Below are positions 1 through 6,332 of a DNA stretch of 10,892 nt, one piece after another. The position numbers and the translations under genes were made by a program. Origin of the DNA: an uncultured Oscillibacter sp. (GTDB lineage: Bacteria; Bacillota; Clostridia; Oscillospirales; Oscillospiraceae); the NCBI GenBank assembly GCA_902490355.1, contig CABUDN010000087.1:1-10892 (forward strand), in the 5' to 3' direction. The notes under the pieces were generated by a model that ran no database searches, was not told where the DNA came from, and saw only the letters and a list, made by a program, of their open reading frames with translations. Each line of letters begins with the position of its first letter. The first letter of the stretch is position 1.

Positions 1-46
1 ACCACCGAGATCTACACTCTTTCCCTACACGACGCTCTTCCGATCT
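1..46 (+). other. Illumina sequencing adapter (artefact)
   Basis: The first 46 bases match the Illumina universal adapter/P5 read-1 sequence, recognisable by ACACTCTTTCCCTACACGAC followed by GCTCTTCCGATCT. It is not genomic; biological sequence begins at 47. The same 46 bases occur inverted at the other end of the window. Confidence 0.98.
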
Positions 47-180
47 GGCTACCACAGGGATATGGATCGCTGCCGCGGAGTGATGGAGACATCATGAGAG
101 GGTTTGAACAGGCAATATCGAACACGAAGGTATCGTCTAACGCGATTTCACCGCCTTGTGAGGCTAAAGCTTGAACGGTT
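47..180 (+). promoter_or_regulatory. M-box (ykoK) Mg2+ riboswitch aptamer, 5'-truncated
   Basis: This is the leader of mgtE and matches the M-box pattern. Recognisable pieces are GGCTACCACAGG (47-58), a GAGA-capped hairpin (81-85 with 90-94), AACAG (107-111), a hairpin 115-119 with 129-133, and the 3' core GTGAGGCTAAAGCTT (158-172). Two long-range helices can be drawn: 53-59 with 154-160, and AUCGC 66-70 with GCGAU 142-146. M-boxes fold on Mg2+ and shut off transport genes. The 5' strand of P1 and the promoter are missing because the contig starts here. P1's 3' strand (about 175-182) can pair instead with the 5' arm of the downstream terminator (227-234, 8 pairs, two of them G-U), which gives a plausible antiterminator enclosing a strong 12-bp hairpin at 182-210. 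Confidence 0.9.
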
Positions 181-224
181 GGGAAAACTGTCTTGGTCAG
201 ACGGTTTTCCGGCAGGAAGATGTA

Positions 225-269
225 CTCCAGTCGTGCCGGATGGAACGATTGGGGTTTTTCTTTTGTTTT
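225..269 (+). terminator. Riboswitch-controlled intrinsic terminator upstream of mgtE
   Basis: A 10-bp stem (225-234 with 245-254, including two G-U pairs) and a 10-base loop are followed at once by a T-rich tract, TTTTTCTTTTGTTTT (255-269). It lies between the M-box core and the mgtE ribosome binding site, as expected for the expression platform of an OFF switch. Its 5' arm (227-234) is the segment that can alternatively pair with 175-182. Confidence 0.87.
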
Positions 270-281
270 GGTCAGCCGCAG

Positions 282-289
282 AAAGGAGG
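282..289 (+). promoter_or_regulatory. Shine-Dalgarno site of mgtE
   Basis: AAAGGAGG at 282-289 ends directly before an in-frame ATG at 290, which is too close to be used. It sits 9 bases before the GTG at 299, so it supports GTG 299 as the start. Confidence 0.8.
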
Positions 290-298
290 ATGCACGCT

Positions 299-1681
299 GT
301 GTCTGCGTTAGAGGGCGAGTTGGGAAACCTTCAGGAAACCATTGAGGAGTGTTTGGAACAAAAGGAATACGCCCGGCTGCGGGACCTGCTGGTGCCCCTG
401 GAAGCGGCGGATATCGCCATGCTGTGTACCGCACTGGGAGAAAAAGTTCCCCTGGTCTTCCGGCTTCTTCCCAAGGAGCTGGCCGCGGAAGTGTTCGTGG
501 AGCTGGACTCCGACGAGCAGGAGCTGCTGATTCAAAGCTTTTCCAACACGGAGCTCAAAGAGGTTCTGGACGAACTGTATCTGGACGACACGGTGGACAT
601 CGTGGAAGAAATGCCCGCCAATGTGGTCAAGCGGATTCTGCGCCACTGCGATCCGGAGATGCGCAAGAGCATCAATGAGATTCTCAAATATCCCGAGGAC
701 TCCACCGGCAGCATCATGACTATGGAGTTCGTGGATCTCAAGCAGACCATGACGGTAGAGGCCGCCTTTAAGCGCATCCGCCGGACCGGTCTGGACAAGG
801 AAACCATCAACATCTGCTATGTCATCGATGAACAGCGCCACCTCATCGGATTGCTGTCCATCCGGACTCTGGTGCTGGCTGACGAGGACGATGTGATCGG
901 CGACATCATGCAGACCAACATCATTTCCGTCCACACTCTGGACGATAAGGAAACCACCGCCCTGGCCCTGAGCAAGTACGGCTTTTTGGCGCTTCCGGTG
1001 GTGGACACGGAAAACCGCCTTGTGGGCATCGTCACCGTAGACGACGCCATGGACGTGCTGCAGGAGGAGGCCACCGAGGATATCGAGCTGATGGCCGCCA
1101 TCCTCCCTTCTGACAAGCCCTACCTGAAAACCGGCGTGTTTGAGACCTGGAAGGCCCGCACCCCCTGGCTGTTGGTTTTGATGCTCTCGGCAACCTTTAC
1201 CGGGATCATCCTCACGCATTTTGAAAATGCTCTGTCCGCCTGTGCGGTTCTCACCGCTTTCATTCCCATGCTCTCCGGTACCGGAGGCAACAGCGGCACC
1301 CAGGCTTCCACCGCCGTGATCCGCGCATTGTCCCTGGGGGAGGTCCGTTTTTCGGATCTGATGCGGGTATTGTGGAAGGAATTCCGGGTATCCCTGTGCT
1401 GCGGCATCTGTCTGGCAGCAGCCAATTTTGTCAAAATGATGCTGGTAGACCGCATCCTGATGAACAATCCCGCGGTCACGCCATGGGTGGCGCTGGTAGT
1501 GTGCTGCACCCTGGTGGGGACTGTGCTGTGCGCCAAGCTGGTAGGCTGTTCTCTGCCTATTTTGGCCGAAAAAATCGGGTTTGATCCTGCCGTGATGGCC
1601 TCCCCGTTCATCTCCACCATTGTCGACTCCATTTCTCTTTTGATCTATTTCCGCTTTGCCACCTTGATTCTGGGAATCTGA
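299..1681 (+). CDS. mgtE: Magnesium transporter MgtE
   Basis: This is a 460-residue Mg2+ channel/transporter of the inner membrane, close to the usual MgtE length of about 450. The N-terminal MgtE_N helical domain covers about residues 20-130 and the paired CBS domains about 135-260, with GIVTVDDAMDVL at 243-254 typical of CBS2. A linking helix leads into the transmembrane domain at about 290-460. The pore signature SGTGGNSGTQASTAVIRAL lies at about 326-344. D443 in STIVDS corresponds to the conserved pore Asp of the family (Asp432 in Thermus MgtE). I chose the GTG at 299 because of the AAAGGAGG nine bases upstream. The frame stays open further upstream, but only through the riboswitch. Transcription is probably Mg2+-repressed through the M-box. 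Neighbour genes are not co-transcribed because a strong terminator follows. Confidence 0.95.
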   Translation: MSALEGELGNLQETIEECLEQKEYARLRDLLVPLEAADIAMLCTALGEKVPLVFRLLPKELAAEVFVELDSDEQELLIQSFSNTELKEVLDELYLDDTVDIVEEMPANVVKRILRHCDPEMRKSINEILKYPEDSTGSIMTMEFVDLKQTMTVEAAFKRIRRTGLDKETINICYVIDEQRHLIGLLSIRTLVLADEDDVIGDIMQTNIISVHTLDDKETTALALSKYGFLALPVVDTENRLVGIVTVDDAMDVLQEEATEDIELMAAILPSDKPYLKTGVFETWKARTPWLLVLMLSATFTGIILTHFENALSACAVLTAFIPMLSGTGGNSGTQASTAVIRALSLGEVRFSDLMRVLWKEFRVSLCCGICLAAANFVKMMLVDRILMNNPAVTPWVALVVCCTLVGTVLCAKLVGCSLPILAEKIGFDPAVMASPFISTIVDSISLLIYFRFATLILGI

Positions 1682-1694
1682 CGGATTTCTTTCG

Positions 1695-1724
1695 GGACCG
1701 CTTGCAAAAAGCGGTCCTTTTTTT
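1695..1724 (+). terminator. Intrinsic terminator after mgtE
   Basis: GGACCGCTT (1695-1703) pairs perfectly with AAGCGGTCC (1709-1717) around a 5-base loop, followed by seven Ts (1718-1724). It starts 13 bases after the mgtE stop. Confidence 0.95.
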
Positions 1725-1798
1725 GCGCATATTTTTTGAACACCGTCGCACACTAGCACTGGCGAAAGGCCAATTTTATCTTGCAGGAGGATTGTTTC

Positions 1799-1981
1799 AT
1801 GAATAACAATAACGGCTGCGGCTGCACCCCCAACCAGAGCATCAAATGCACAGTGAGCAACTGCGCGCATCATTGCCAGGATACCCAGTACTGCGGTCTG
1901 AACACCATTCAGGTGGGCACCCATGAGACCAACCCCACCAAGCCCGAATGCACCGACTGCCAGAGCTTCCGCATGAAATAA
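1799..1981 (+). CDS. DUF1540 cysteine-rich small protein
   Basis: The product is 60 residues with eight cysteines (C7, C9, C17, C22, C26, C32, C51, C54). The pattern IKCTVSNC...C....YCGLNTIQVGTHE....ECTDCQSF is that of DUF1540, a family common in Clostridia and Bacilli whose function is not established. The cysteines suggest metal binding or disulphides (inference). The start is ATG 1799 with CAGGAGG at 1784-1790, 8 bases upstream; a TTG at 1781 in the same frame would lie on the ribosome binding site and is rejected. There is no signal peptide or membrane segment. The gene stands alone between the mgtE terminator and a hairpin at 1989-2013. I saw no convincing vegetative promoter in the 75-base gap before it. 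Confidence 0.88.
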   Translation: MNNNNGCGCTPNQSIKCTVSNCAHHCQDTQYCGLNTIQVGTHETNPTKPECTDCQSFRMK

Positions 1982-1988
1982 CCCGCAC

Positions 1989-2013
1989 CGGGATGGGGCA
2001 CATCCCCATCCCG
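1989..2013. repeat. Perfect 10-bp hairpin between the DUF1540 gene and tauE genes
   Basis: CGGGATGGGG (1989-1998) pairs perfectly with CCCCATCCCG (2004-2013) around the loop CACAT, 8 bases after the DUF1540 stop. No T-run follows on the plus strand, so it is not a canonical intrinsic terminator. It may protect the mRNA 3' end, attenuate read-through or act as a weak terminator. Confidence 0.6.
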
Positions 2014-2051
2014 ATCCATACATCTGTGTACACCGGATGGGAGGCAGGCGC

Positions 2052-2405
2052 ATGAATCAAAGACTCACAGACGCACTGGCCGGCGGAGCGGCAGGTCTGG
2101 CCGGCGGCTTATTCGGCGGCGGAGGCGGCATGGTGCTCCTGCCTATTCTCTCTCATCAGGGCCATCTGAACGGCCGGCAGGTATACGCCACCTGCATCGG
2201 CGTCATCTTTCCCGCCTGTGCCATCTCCGCCGTGGTATATCTGCTCCGGGGCGGCGTTGCACTTTCAGAAGCAGCCCCGTACCTGGCCGGCGGTCTGGTG
2301 GGCGGCTGGCTGGGCGCCCGGCTCTATGGCCGGATTCCTCTGGGCGTACTGCGGTGGCTGGCAGCAGGTGTCCTGCTGTACGGAGGCGTGAGGTACCTGC
2401 TGTGA
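2052..2405 (+). CDS. TauE/SafE (TSUP) family half-transporter, N-terminal half
   Basis: This 117-residue, very hydrophobic protein has about four membrane segments (about 7-35, 46-66, 75-92, 99-117). The glycine-rich GGLFGGGGGMVLLPIL at its start is the signature of the first repeat of TauE/SafE permeases (Pfam TauE/SafE, DUF81), which export sulfite, sulfoacetate or other organosulfur anions in characterised members. Full-length family members have about 250 residues and eight membrane segments, so this is half a protein. The start is ATG 2052 after GGGAGGC; an in-frame ATG at 2037 lacks a ribosome site. Its stop overlaps the GTG start of the next gene (2402), which encodes the other half, so both are probably translated together and form one heteromeric permease (inference). 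The substrate cannot be read from the sequence. Confidence 0.85.
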   Translation: MNQRLTDALAGGAAGLAGGLFGGGGGMVLLPILSHQGHLNGRQVYATCIGVIFPACAISAVVYLLRGGVALSEAAPYLAGGLVGGWLGARLYGRIPLGVLRWLAAGVLLYGGVRYLL

Positions 2406-2773
2406 GTGCATGGCTGCTGGCCTTTGCCTGCGGATTGGGCGCCGGTATCGTCTCCGCCTGGGGCGTGGGCGGCGGAACCTTGCTGCTGGTGCTGCTGACT
2501 CTGGTCCTGCATGTAGAGCAGCGCACTGCCCAGGGCATCAATTTGCTCTTCTTCCTTCCCACCGCCGCCGCGGCATTGGTTTCCCACGCCCGGGCCGGCC
2601 GCCTGGACCGGCCCACCCTGCGGGCTGCGGTCCCGGCAGCGGCAGCGGCAGCCCTGGCCGGTGCCTGGATCGCCACCGGAATCGATGTTTCCGCGCTGCG
2701 CAGGCCCTTTGGCATGTATCTGCTGCTCTCCGGCATCAGTCTTCTGCTTCCCCGAAAGACAAAAAAGCCGTGA
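2402..2773 (+). CDS. TauE/SafE (TSUP) family half-transporter, C-terminal half
   Basis: The product is 123 residues with about four membrane segments. It opens with LGAGIVSAWGVGGGTLLLVLL, the counterpart of the glycine-rich repeat motif in the preceding gene. The GTG start at 2402 overlaps the upstream TGA in a GTGA arrangement, and GTGAGGT eight bases upstream can serve as ribosome site, so translational coupling is likely. The basic tail ends RKTKKP. Conserved motifs are intact in both halves, so this looks like a stable split gene rather than a decayed frameshift, but a sequencing frameshift should be excluded because the frames differ by one register. The stop codon lies inside the stem of the following bidirectional terminator. 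Confidence 0.84.
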   Translation: MSAWLLAFACGLGAGIVSAWGVGGGTLLLVLLTLVLHVEQRTAQGINLLFFLPTAAAALVSHARAGRLDRPTLRAAVPAAAAAALAGAWIATGIDVSALRRPFGMYLLLSGISLLLPRKTKKP

Positions 2774-2801
2774 CGGAAGATTCCGTCACGGCTTTCTTCT
2801 T
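2761..2801. terminator. Bidirectional terminator shared by tauE pair and htrA operon
   Basis: GCCGTGACGGA (2767-2777) pairs perfectly with TCCGTCACGGC (2782-2792) around a 4-base loop, and the stem extends by A-T pairs. It is flanked by AAAAAA (2761-2766) on one side and TTTCTTCTT (2793-2801) on the other, so each strand has a U-rich tail. The plus-strand tauE stop (2771-2773) is in the left arm and the minus-strand htrA stop (2800-2802) abuts the right end. Confidence 0.92.
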
Positions 2802-4074
2802 AGGATTCCACAGCGTCGGTCAGCTCCAGCGTGACCTCCAGGCGTTTCCCATCCCGCATCAGCTCCATGGTCAGGGTATCGCCGATATAGAGATATCTGC
2901 GCACCCGCAGCAGATCCTGACTGCTGTGCGTCAGCTCACCACCGGCGGAGAGAATATAGTCTCCCTCCCGGATTCCGGCCCGGTCCGCTGCGGAACCGGG
3001 ATTGACATACAGCACTTCCAGTCCCGTGAGTCCGTCTTTGAGCGGAATGCCCGTCTGGAGAACCGTCACGCCCAGCTCCGGCTCAGGCAGCACCTCTCCG
3101 TAAGTCAAAAGGTCATTGACCATCCGGTCCATGGAGGACGACGGAATGGCAAAGCCCAGTCCTTCCACATTGGAGTATCGGGAGCTCATCTTGATGACAT
3201 TGATGCCCACCACCCGGCCATAGCGGTCAATCAGCGGGCCCCCGGAGTTGCCGGAGTTGAGCGCCGCATTGGTCTGGATCAGCGTCATCACGCGCCCGTC
3301 CACCGTGACGTCCCGATTGATGGCCGAGACAATACCGTCGGTCAGCGTCCCCCGCAGCTCCACGCCCAGCGGATTGCCGATGGCGTAAACCGGATCTCCC
3401 ACCTGCAGCGTATCGGAGTCCCCGAACTGGGCAGCGGGCAGCCCCGCGGCATCCACCTTGAGTACAGCCAGATCATTTTTACTATCACCGGCCACATACA
3501 GAGCTTCAAACTGTATGCCGCTTTCCAGCTCAACCAGGCAGGCCGAGCCGCCCTCCACCACATGGTAATTGGTGAGAATATACCCGTCCGAAGTGAAAAT
3601 CACGCCGGTCCCAACGGAGACGCCGTCTCCCAGCTCCGCCATGACCGTTACCACCGCCGGATTGACCTGCCGGTAGATCTCCTGAATGGTCATCTCCTGA
3701 CCGTGGTCCTGCGTCACCGTCAGTTCCGCGCCCTGTCCGTAGGGATATGTGGGAATCTGTACGCCCTCTGCCTGCGCAGACTCTTGTTCCTGATCAAAAT
3801 CATACCGCTCAAAGGGATCCCGGTACTCTCCCACCACACTCCCCCGCAGCAGCCACGCTGCCAGGGCCAGTGCCGTCACCGCAATCAGGCAGGCGAGAAA
3901 AATCCAAAGTCCCGTTTTCCGCCGTTTTGCCGGTTTCGGCGCCGGGCGGGCCCTGCGCCCCGGCAGGGGGCGGGTGTAAACCTCAACCACCTCCCGGCTG
4001 TCCCGGGGACGGTAGACTTCCACCACCTCCTGCGGCAGGCGTTCCGCCCCGCCAGTTGTCATCTGTTCTTCCAT
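2800..4074 (-). CDS. htrA: HtrA/DegP-family membrane-anchored serine protease with PDZ domain
   Basis: The 424-residue protein has a basic, proline-rich cytoplasmic N-terminus (1-54), one transmembrane anchor (about 55-76) and an acidic extracytoplasmic linker (about 83-125). A trypsin-like domain follows (about 130-325), with the triad H171 (TNYHVV), D201 (KNDLAVLKV) and S277 (GNSGGP). A single C-terminal PDZ domain spans about 335-420. The family degrades or refolds misfolded exported proteins. The length is normal for Firmicute HtrA. ATG 4074 lies 6 bases after the histidine kinase stop, with GAGGA overlapping that stop; a second ATG at 4062 is also possible. As the last gene of the regulator-kinase-protease operon it is probably both output and member of an envelope stress response (inference). 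The N-terminus carries a short duplication, EVVEVY at 16-21 and 28-33. Confidence 0.94.
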   Translation of the reverse strand: MEEQMTTGGAERLPQEVVEVYRPRDSREVVEVYTRPLPGRRARPAPKPAKRRKTGLWIFLACLIAVTALALAAWLLRGSVVGEYRDPFERYDFDQEQESAQAEGVQIPTYPYGQGAELTVTQDHGQEMTIQEIYRQVNPAVVTVMAELGDGVSVGTGVIFTSDGYILTNYHVVEGGSACLVELESGIQFEALYVAGDSKNDLAVLKVDAAGLPAAQFGDSDTLQVGDPVYAIGNPLGVELRGTLTDGIVSAINRDVTVDGRVMTLIQTNAALNSGNSGGPLIDRYGRVVGINVIKMSSRYSNVEGLGFAIPSSSMDRMVNDLLTYGEVLPEPELGVTVLQTGIPLKDGLTGLEVLYVNPGSAADRAGIREGDYILSAGGELTHSSQDLLRVRRYLYIGDTLTMELMRDGKRLEVTLELTDAVES

Positions 4075-4080
4075 GCTTCC

Positions 4081-5535
4081 TCATTCCGTGGCCAGGGAGA
4101 ACGTGAATGTGGTCACACCATCCTCGCTGGTCACACTGATTTTTTCCCGGTGCTGTTCCAGGATCGTCTTGACAATGTACAATCCCAAACCCACACCGTC
4201 TTTATCCTCACTGCGGGACTTATCGCTTTTGTGGAACCGCTCAAACAGCAGCGGCAGCTCCTCAGCAGGAATGGTATCTCCCAAGTTCTGCACCGTTACC
4301 CGGGCCTTGCCGTCGATCATGGCAACGCCTAAATACAGCGTGGACCCCTCCCGGGCAAACTTTGTGGCATTTTCCAGGAGATTGTAAAGCACCTGGGTAA
4401 TCATGTCGTTGTCGCCCAGGACCAAAATGGGCTCTTCGGGAATATCCGCGTCCACATCCAGATGCCGGTCCGTGATCTTCTTTTCCATGGAGATCAGAAC
4501 CCGGCGCATGCTCTCGCAGATATCGAAGTGATTGCCGCCCCGCAGTGGATCAATGGCCTGAAGCTGGCTGACGTCCAGCATCCGGCGCACCATCCGGCTC
4601 AGGCGGCGGCTCTCGTCGGAGATAATCTGCAAATACTGCCGCTCACTCTCCGGCGGAATGGTTCCGTCCAAAATACCGTCGGTATAGCCGGCAATGGTGG
4701 TCATGGGCGTCTTGAGCTCATGGGAGATGTTGGCGATAAACTCCCGGCGCTGCCGCTCCGTCTGCTGGAGCGACTCCGCCATGTTATTGAAGGAAGCGGC
4801 CAGCTCCCCAATCTCATCGTCCCGTCCGCTGTCGTTCATGCGGATATCAAAGTTGCCCTCGGCGTACTGACGGGTGGCCTTGACCATGTCCCGAATGGGC
4901 TGCACCTGGCGCATGGTTGTCACGGAGGAGGCCATGAAGGAGATCATGAGCACCACAAAGGCCGTCATGAAGAACAGGCCCACAAAGCCCTTCCACATGG
5001 TGTCCAGCGAGGTGGTGGTGGCCACCGCAAAGACCTCTCCCACCGTCTCCTGGCTCACCGGGTTTACGGCCGCCACGCCGACGATAAACTGCTTTTGCTG
5101 ATACAGTCCGCCCAGATCGTCCCGCGTCGAGGCGGAGCCTTCCTCCATGATTTTCCGGGTCATTTCCTCCGGAATGGTCACAACCTTTCCGGAAAGGCTG
5201 ACATCCGTGGAAAGCAGGACATGTCCTTCCGTGTCGCAGATCATGAACTGCACGTCGGACACCGTGGCGGCAAAGGAAGCCAACTGCTGAAAATCCGGGT
5301 CGTTGCGCAGTTCCTCAATGCTCAGATACCGTCCGCCTTCCAGATAGCTCACCGAAAGCTGACTCATAATCCGGGCCCGGCTCTCCAGCTCATCCGTCTT
5401 CTGTCCGCGGGCATAGTTATAGCTCAACGAGAAAAATGCCGCGCCCAACAGGGACAATGTCAGCAGCACCATCCCCACGGTGACGACCATCTGACGCCAG
5501 TAAAGCCCGTGAAATCGTTTGCTCAGATGCATCAT
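4081..5535 (-). CDS. Sensor histidine kinase with HAMP domain (two-component system)
   Basis: This is a 484-residue membrane kinase. TM1 lies at about 17-38, an extracytoplasmic sensor region of about 145 residues at 39-183, and TM2 at about 184-205. A HAMP domain covers about 206-260. The HisKA domain has the phospho-acceptor H272 in ISHELKTP. The HATPase_c domain shows the N-box LLENATKF (N389), NLGDTIP at 417-423 and the G-box GVGLGLYIVK at 447-456. All catalytic motifs are present. The sensor region has the look of a Cache/PAS-like fold (MICDTEGHVLLST), but this is inferred; no cytoplasmic PAS domain is visible, which argues against WalK. The ATG overlaps the stop of the response regulator gene (ATGA), indicating coupling. 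It phosphorylates the regulator encoded just upstream and is followed 6 bases later by htrA. Confidence 0.94.
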   Translation of the reverse strand: MMHLSKRFHGLYWRQMVVTVGMVLLTLSLLGAAFFSLSYNYARGQKTDELESRARIMSQLSVSYLEGGRYLSIEELRNDPDFQQLASFAATVSDVQFMICDTEGHVLLSTDVSLSGKVVTIPEEMTRKIMEEGSASTRDDLGGLYQQKQFIVGVAAVNPVSQETVGEVFAVATTTSLDTMWKGFVGLFFMTAFVVLMISFMASSVTTMRQVQPIRDMVKATRQYAEGNFDIRMNDSGRDDEIGELAASFNNMAESLQQTERQRREFIANISHELKTPMTTIAGYTDGILDGTIPPESERQYLQIISDESRRLSRMVRRMLDVSQLQAIDPLRGGNHFDICESMRRVLISMEKKITDRHLDVDADIPEEPILVLGDNDMITQVLYNLLENATKFAREGSTLYLGVAMIDGKARVTVQNLGDTIPAEELPLLFERFHKSDKSRSEDKDGVGLGLYIVKTILEQHREKISVTSEDGVTTFTFSLATE

Positions 5536-6242
5536 CCCTCACGCTTCTCCGCCGGGCGGGCTCCTGTCAATTCAAACTTATAGCCCACGCCCCAAACCGT
5601 CTTGAGCGCCCATTGGTCGGATACGTTCTCCACCTTCTCCCGCAGGCGCTTGATGTGTACGTCCACCGTCCGGCTGTCGCCGAAATAGTCAAATCCCCAC
5701 ACCTCATCGAGCAGCTGGTTGCGGGTGTACACCCGGTTGGGGGTAGCGGCCAGATGATACAAAAGCTCCAGCTCCTTGGGCGGCGTATCCACCTTCTTGC
5801 CGTCCACGATCAGCTCGTAGGAATCCAGATCAATCACCAGCTTGTCAAAGGTAAGCCGCTTGCTGGTATCGTTGGGAATCTCGGTGCGCCGCAGCACCGC
5901 ATTGATTCGGGCAATGAGCTCTTTCATCTCAAAGGGCTTGACGATGTAATCATCCGCTCCCATTTCCAGGCCCTGAATCCGGTCGAAAACCTCACTTTTG
6001 GCCGTCAGCATGATAATGGGAACCTTGCTGGTCTCCCGAATCTTGGCGCACACCGCCCAGCCGTCCATCACCGGCAGCATGATATCCAGCAGAATCAAAT
6101 CCGGTGCCTGCTTTTGGAACTCTTCGATGGCCTTTCCGCCGTCTCCGGCAATCCGGACGTCAAACCCCTCCTTAACCAGGTACATGTGGATGAGGTCAGA
6201 AATATTGGGATCATCTTCCACTACCAGAATATTGCGGCCCAT
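5532..6242 (-). CDS. OmpR/PhoB-family response regulator
   Basis: The product is a 236-residue DNA-binding regulator. The receiver domain (about 3-118) has the acidic pocket E9/D10/D11, phospho-acceptor D53 (LLDIMLP), T80 and K102 (YIVKPF). A winged-helix trans_reg_C domain (about 130-226) has the recognition-helix region SRTVDVHIKRLREKVE and the closing WGVGYKF. The start at 6242 is preferred because GGGAGGGAG lies 6 bases upstream and it gives the family-typical N-terminus MGRNILVVEDD. An in-frame ATG at 6284 overlaps the -10 box and has no ribosome site. It is first in an operon with the kinase (4-base overlap) and htrA, and would regulate that operon and other envelope genes (inference). 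It is not clear which characterised system (CssR, PhoP, ResD) is closest. Confidence 0.95.
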   Translation of the reverse strand: MGRNILVVEDDPNISDLIHMYLVKEGFDVRIAGDGGKAIEEFQKQAPDLILLDIMLPVMDGWAVCAKIRETSKVPIIMLTAKSEVFDRIQGLEMGADDYIVKPFEMKELIARINAVLRRTEIPNDTSKRLTFDKLVIDLDSYELIVDGKKVDTPPKELELLYHLAATPNRVYTRNQLLDEVWGFDYFGDSRTVDVHIKRLREKVENVSDQWALKTVWGVGYKFELTGARPAEKREG

Positions 6243-6246
6243 GGCG

Positions 6247-6255
6247 CTCCCTCCC
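6247..6255 (-). promoter_or_regulatory. Shine-Dalgarno site deciding the response regulator start
   Basis: On the minus strand GGGAGGGAG lies just upstream of the ATG at 6242. It selects this start over the upstream in-frame ATG at 6284. Confidence 0.75.
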
Positions 6256-6282
6256 GTATTAAAGTGAATTCTATTTCCATTC

Positions 6283-6312
6283 ATTATACCCCATTCTGAC
6301 TGGGTATGTTGA
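6283..6312 (-). promoter_or_regulatory. Sigma-A-type promoter of the regulator-kinase-htrA operon
   Basis: On the minus strand a perfect TATAAT (6288-6283) is preceded by 18 bases and a TCAACA (6312-6307, four of six matches to TTGACA). Transcription would start near 6276, giving a leader of about 34 bases. An inverted repeat ATACCC/GGGTAT overlaps spacer and -10 and could be an operator. Confidence 0.72.
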
Positions 6313-6332
6313 ATTTTCTGTAAATAGTAGGC

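Noticed and set aside
104..298. N-terminal extension of MgtE from an upstream ATG
   Set aside because: The extra residues would be encoded by the riboswitch and terminator; the ribosome site at 282-289 fits GTG 299 and the family length.
1728..1756. Sigma-E-like promoter (CATATT, 15 bases, CACACTAG) before the DUF1540 gene
   Set aside because: The -10 match is weak and a motif this loose is common; not enough to call.
308..2053. Long minus-strand reading frame opposite mgtE
   Set aside because: It is a shadow of the GC-rich codon pattern, rich in His, Gln and Gly, crosses two terminators and lacks a ribosome site or recognisable domain.
2410..4332. 640-residue plus-strand frame opposite htrA
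   Set aside because: It runs through the tauE gene in the wrong frame and antisense to htrA, which has a complete catalytic triad; its composition is low-complexity shadow sequence.
6243..6284. Longer response regulator start at 6284
   Set aside because: That ATG overlaps the promoter -10 and has no ribosome site; 6242 gives the standard receiver N-terminus.
4462..6299. Plus-strand frames opposite the kinase and response regulator
   Set aside because: They are His/Gly/Leu-rich shadows without ribosome sites; the minus-strand genes contain all expected motifs.
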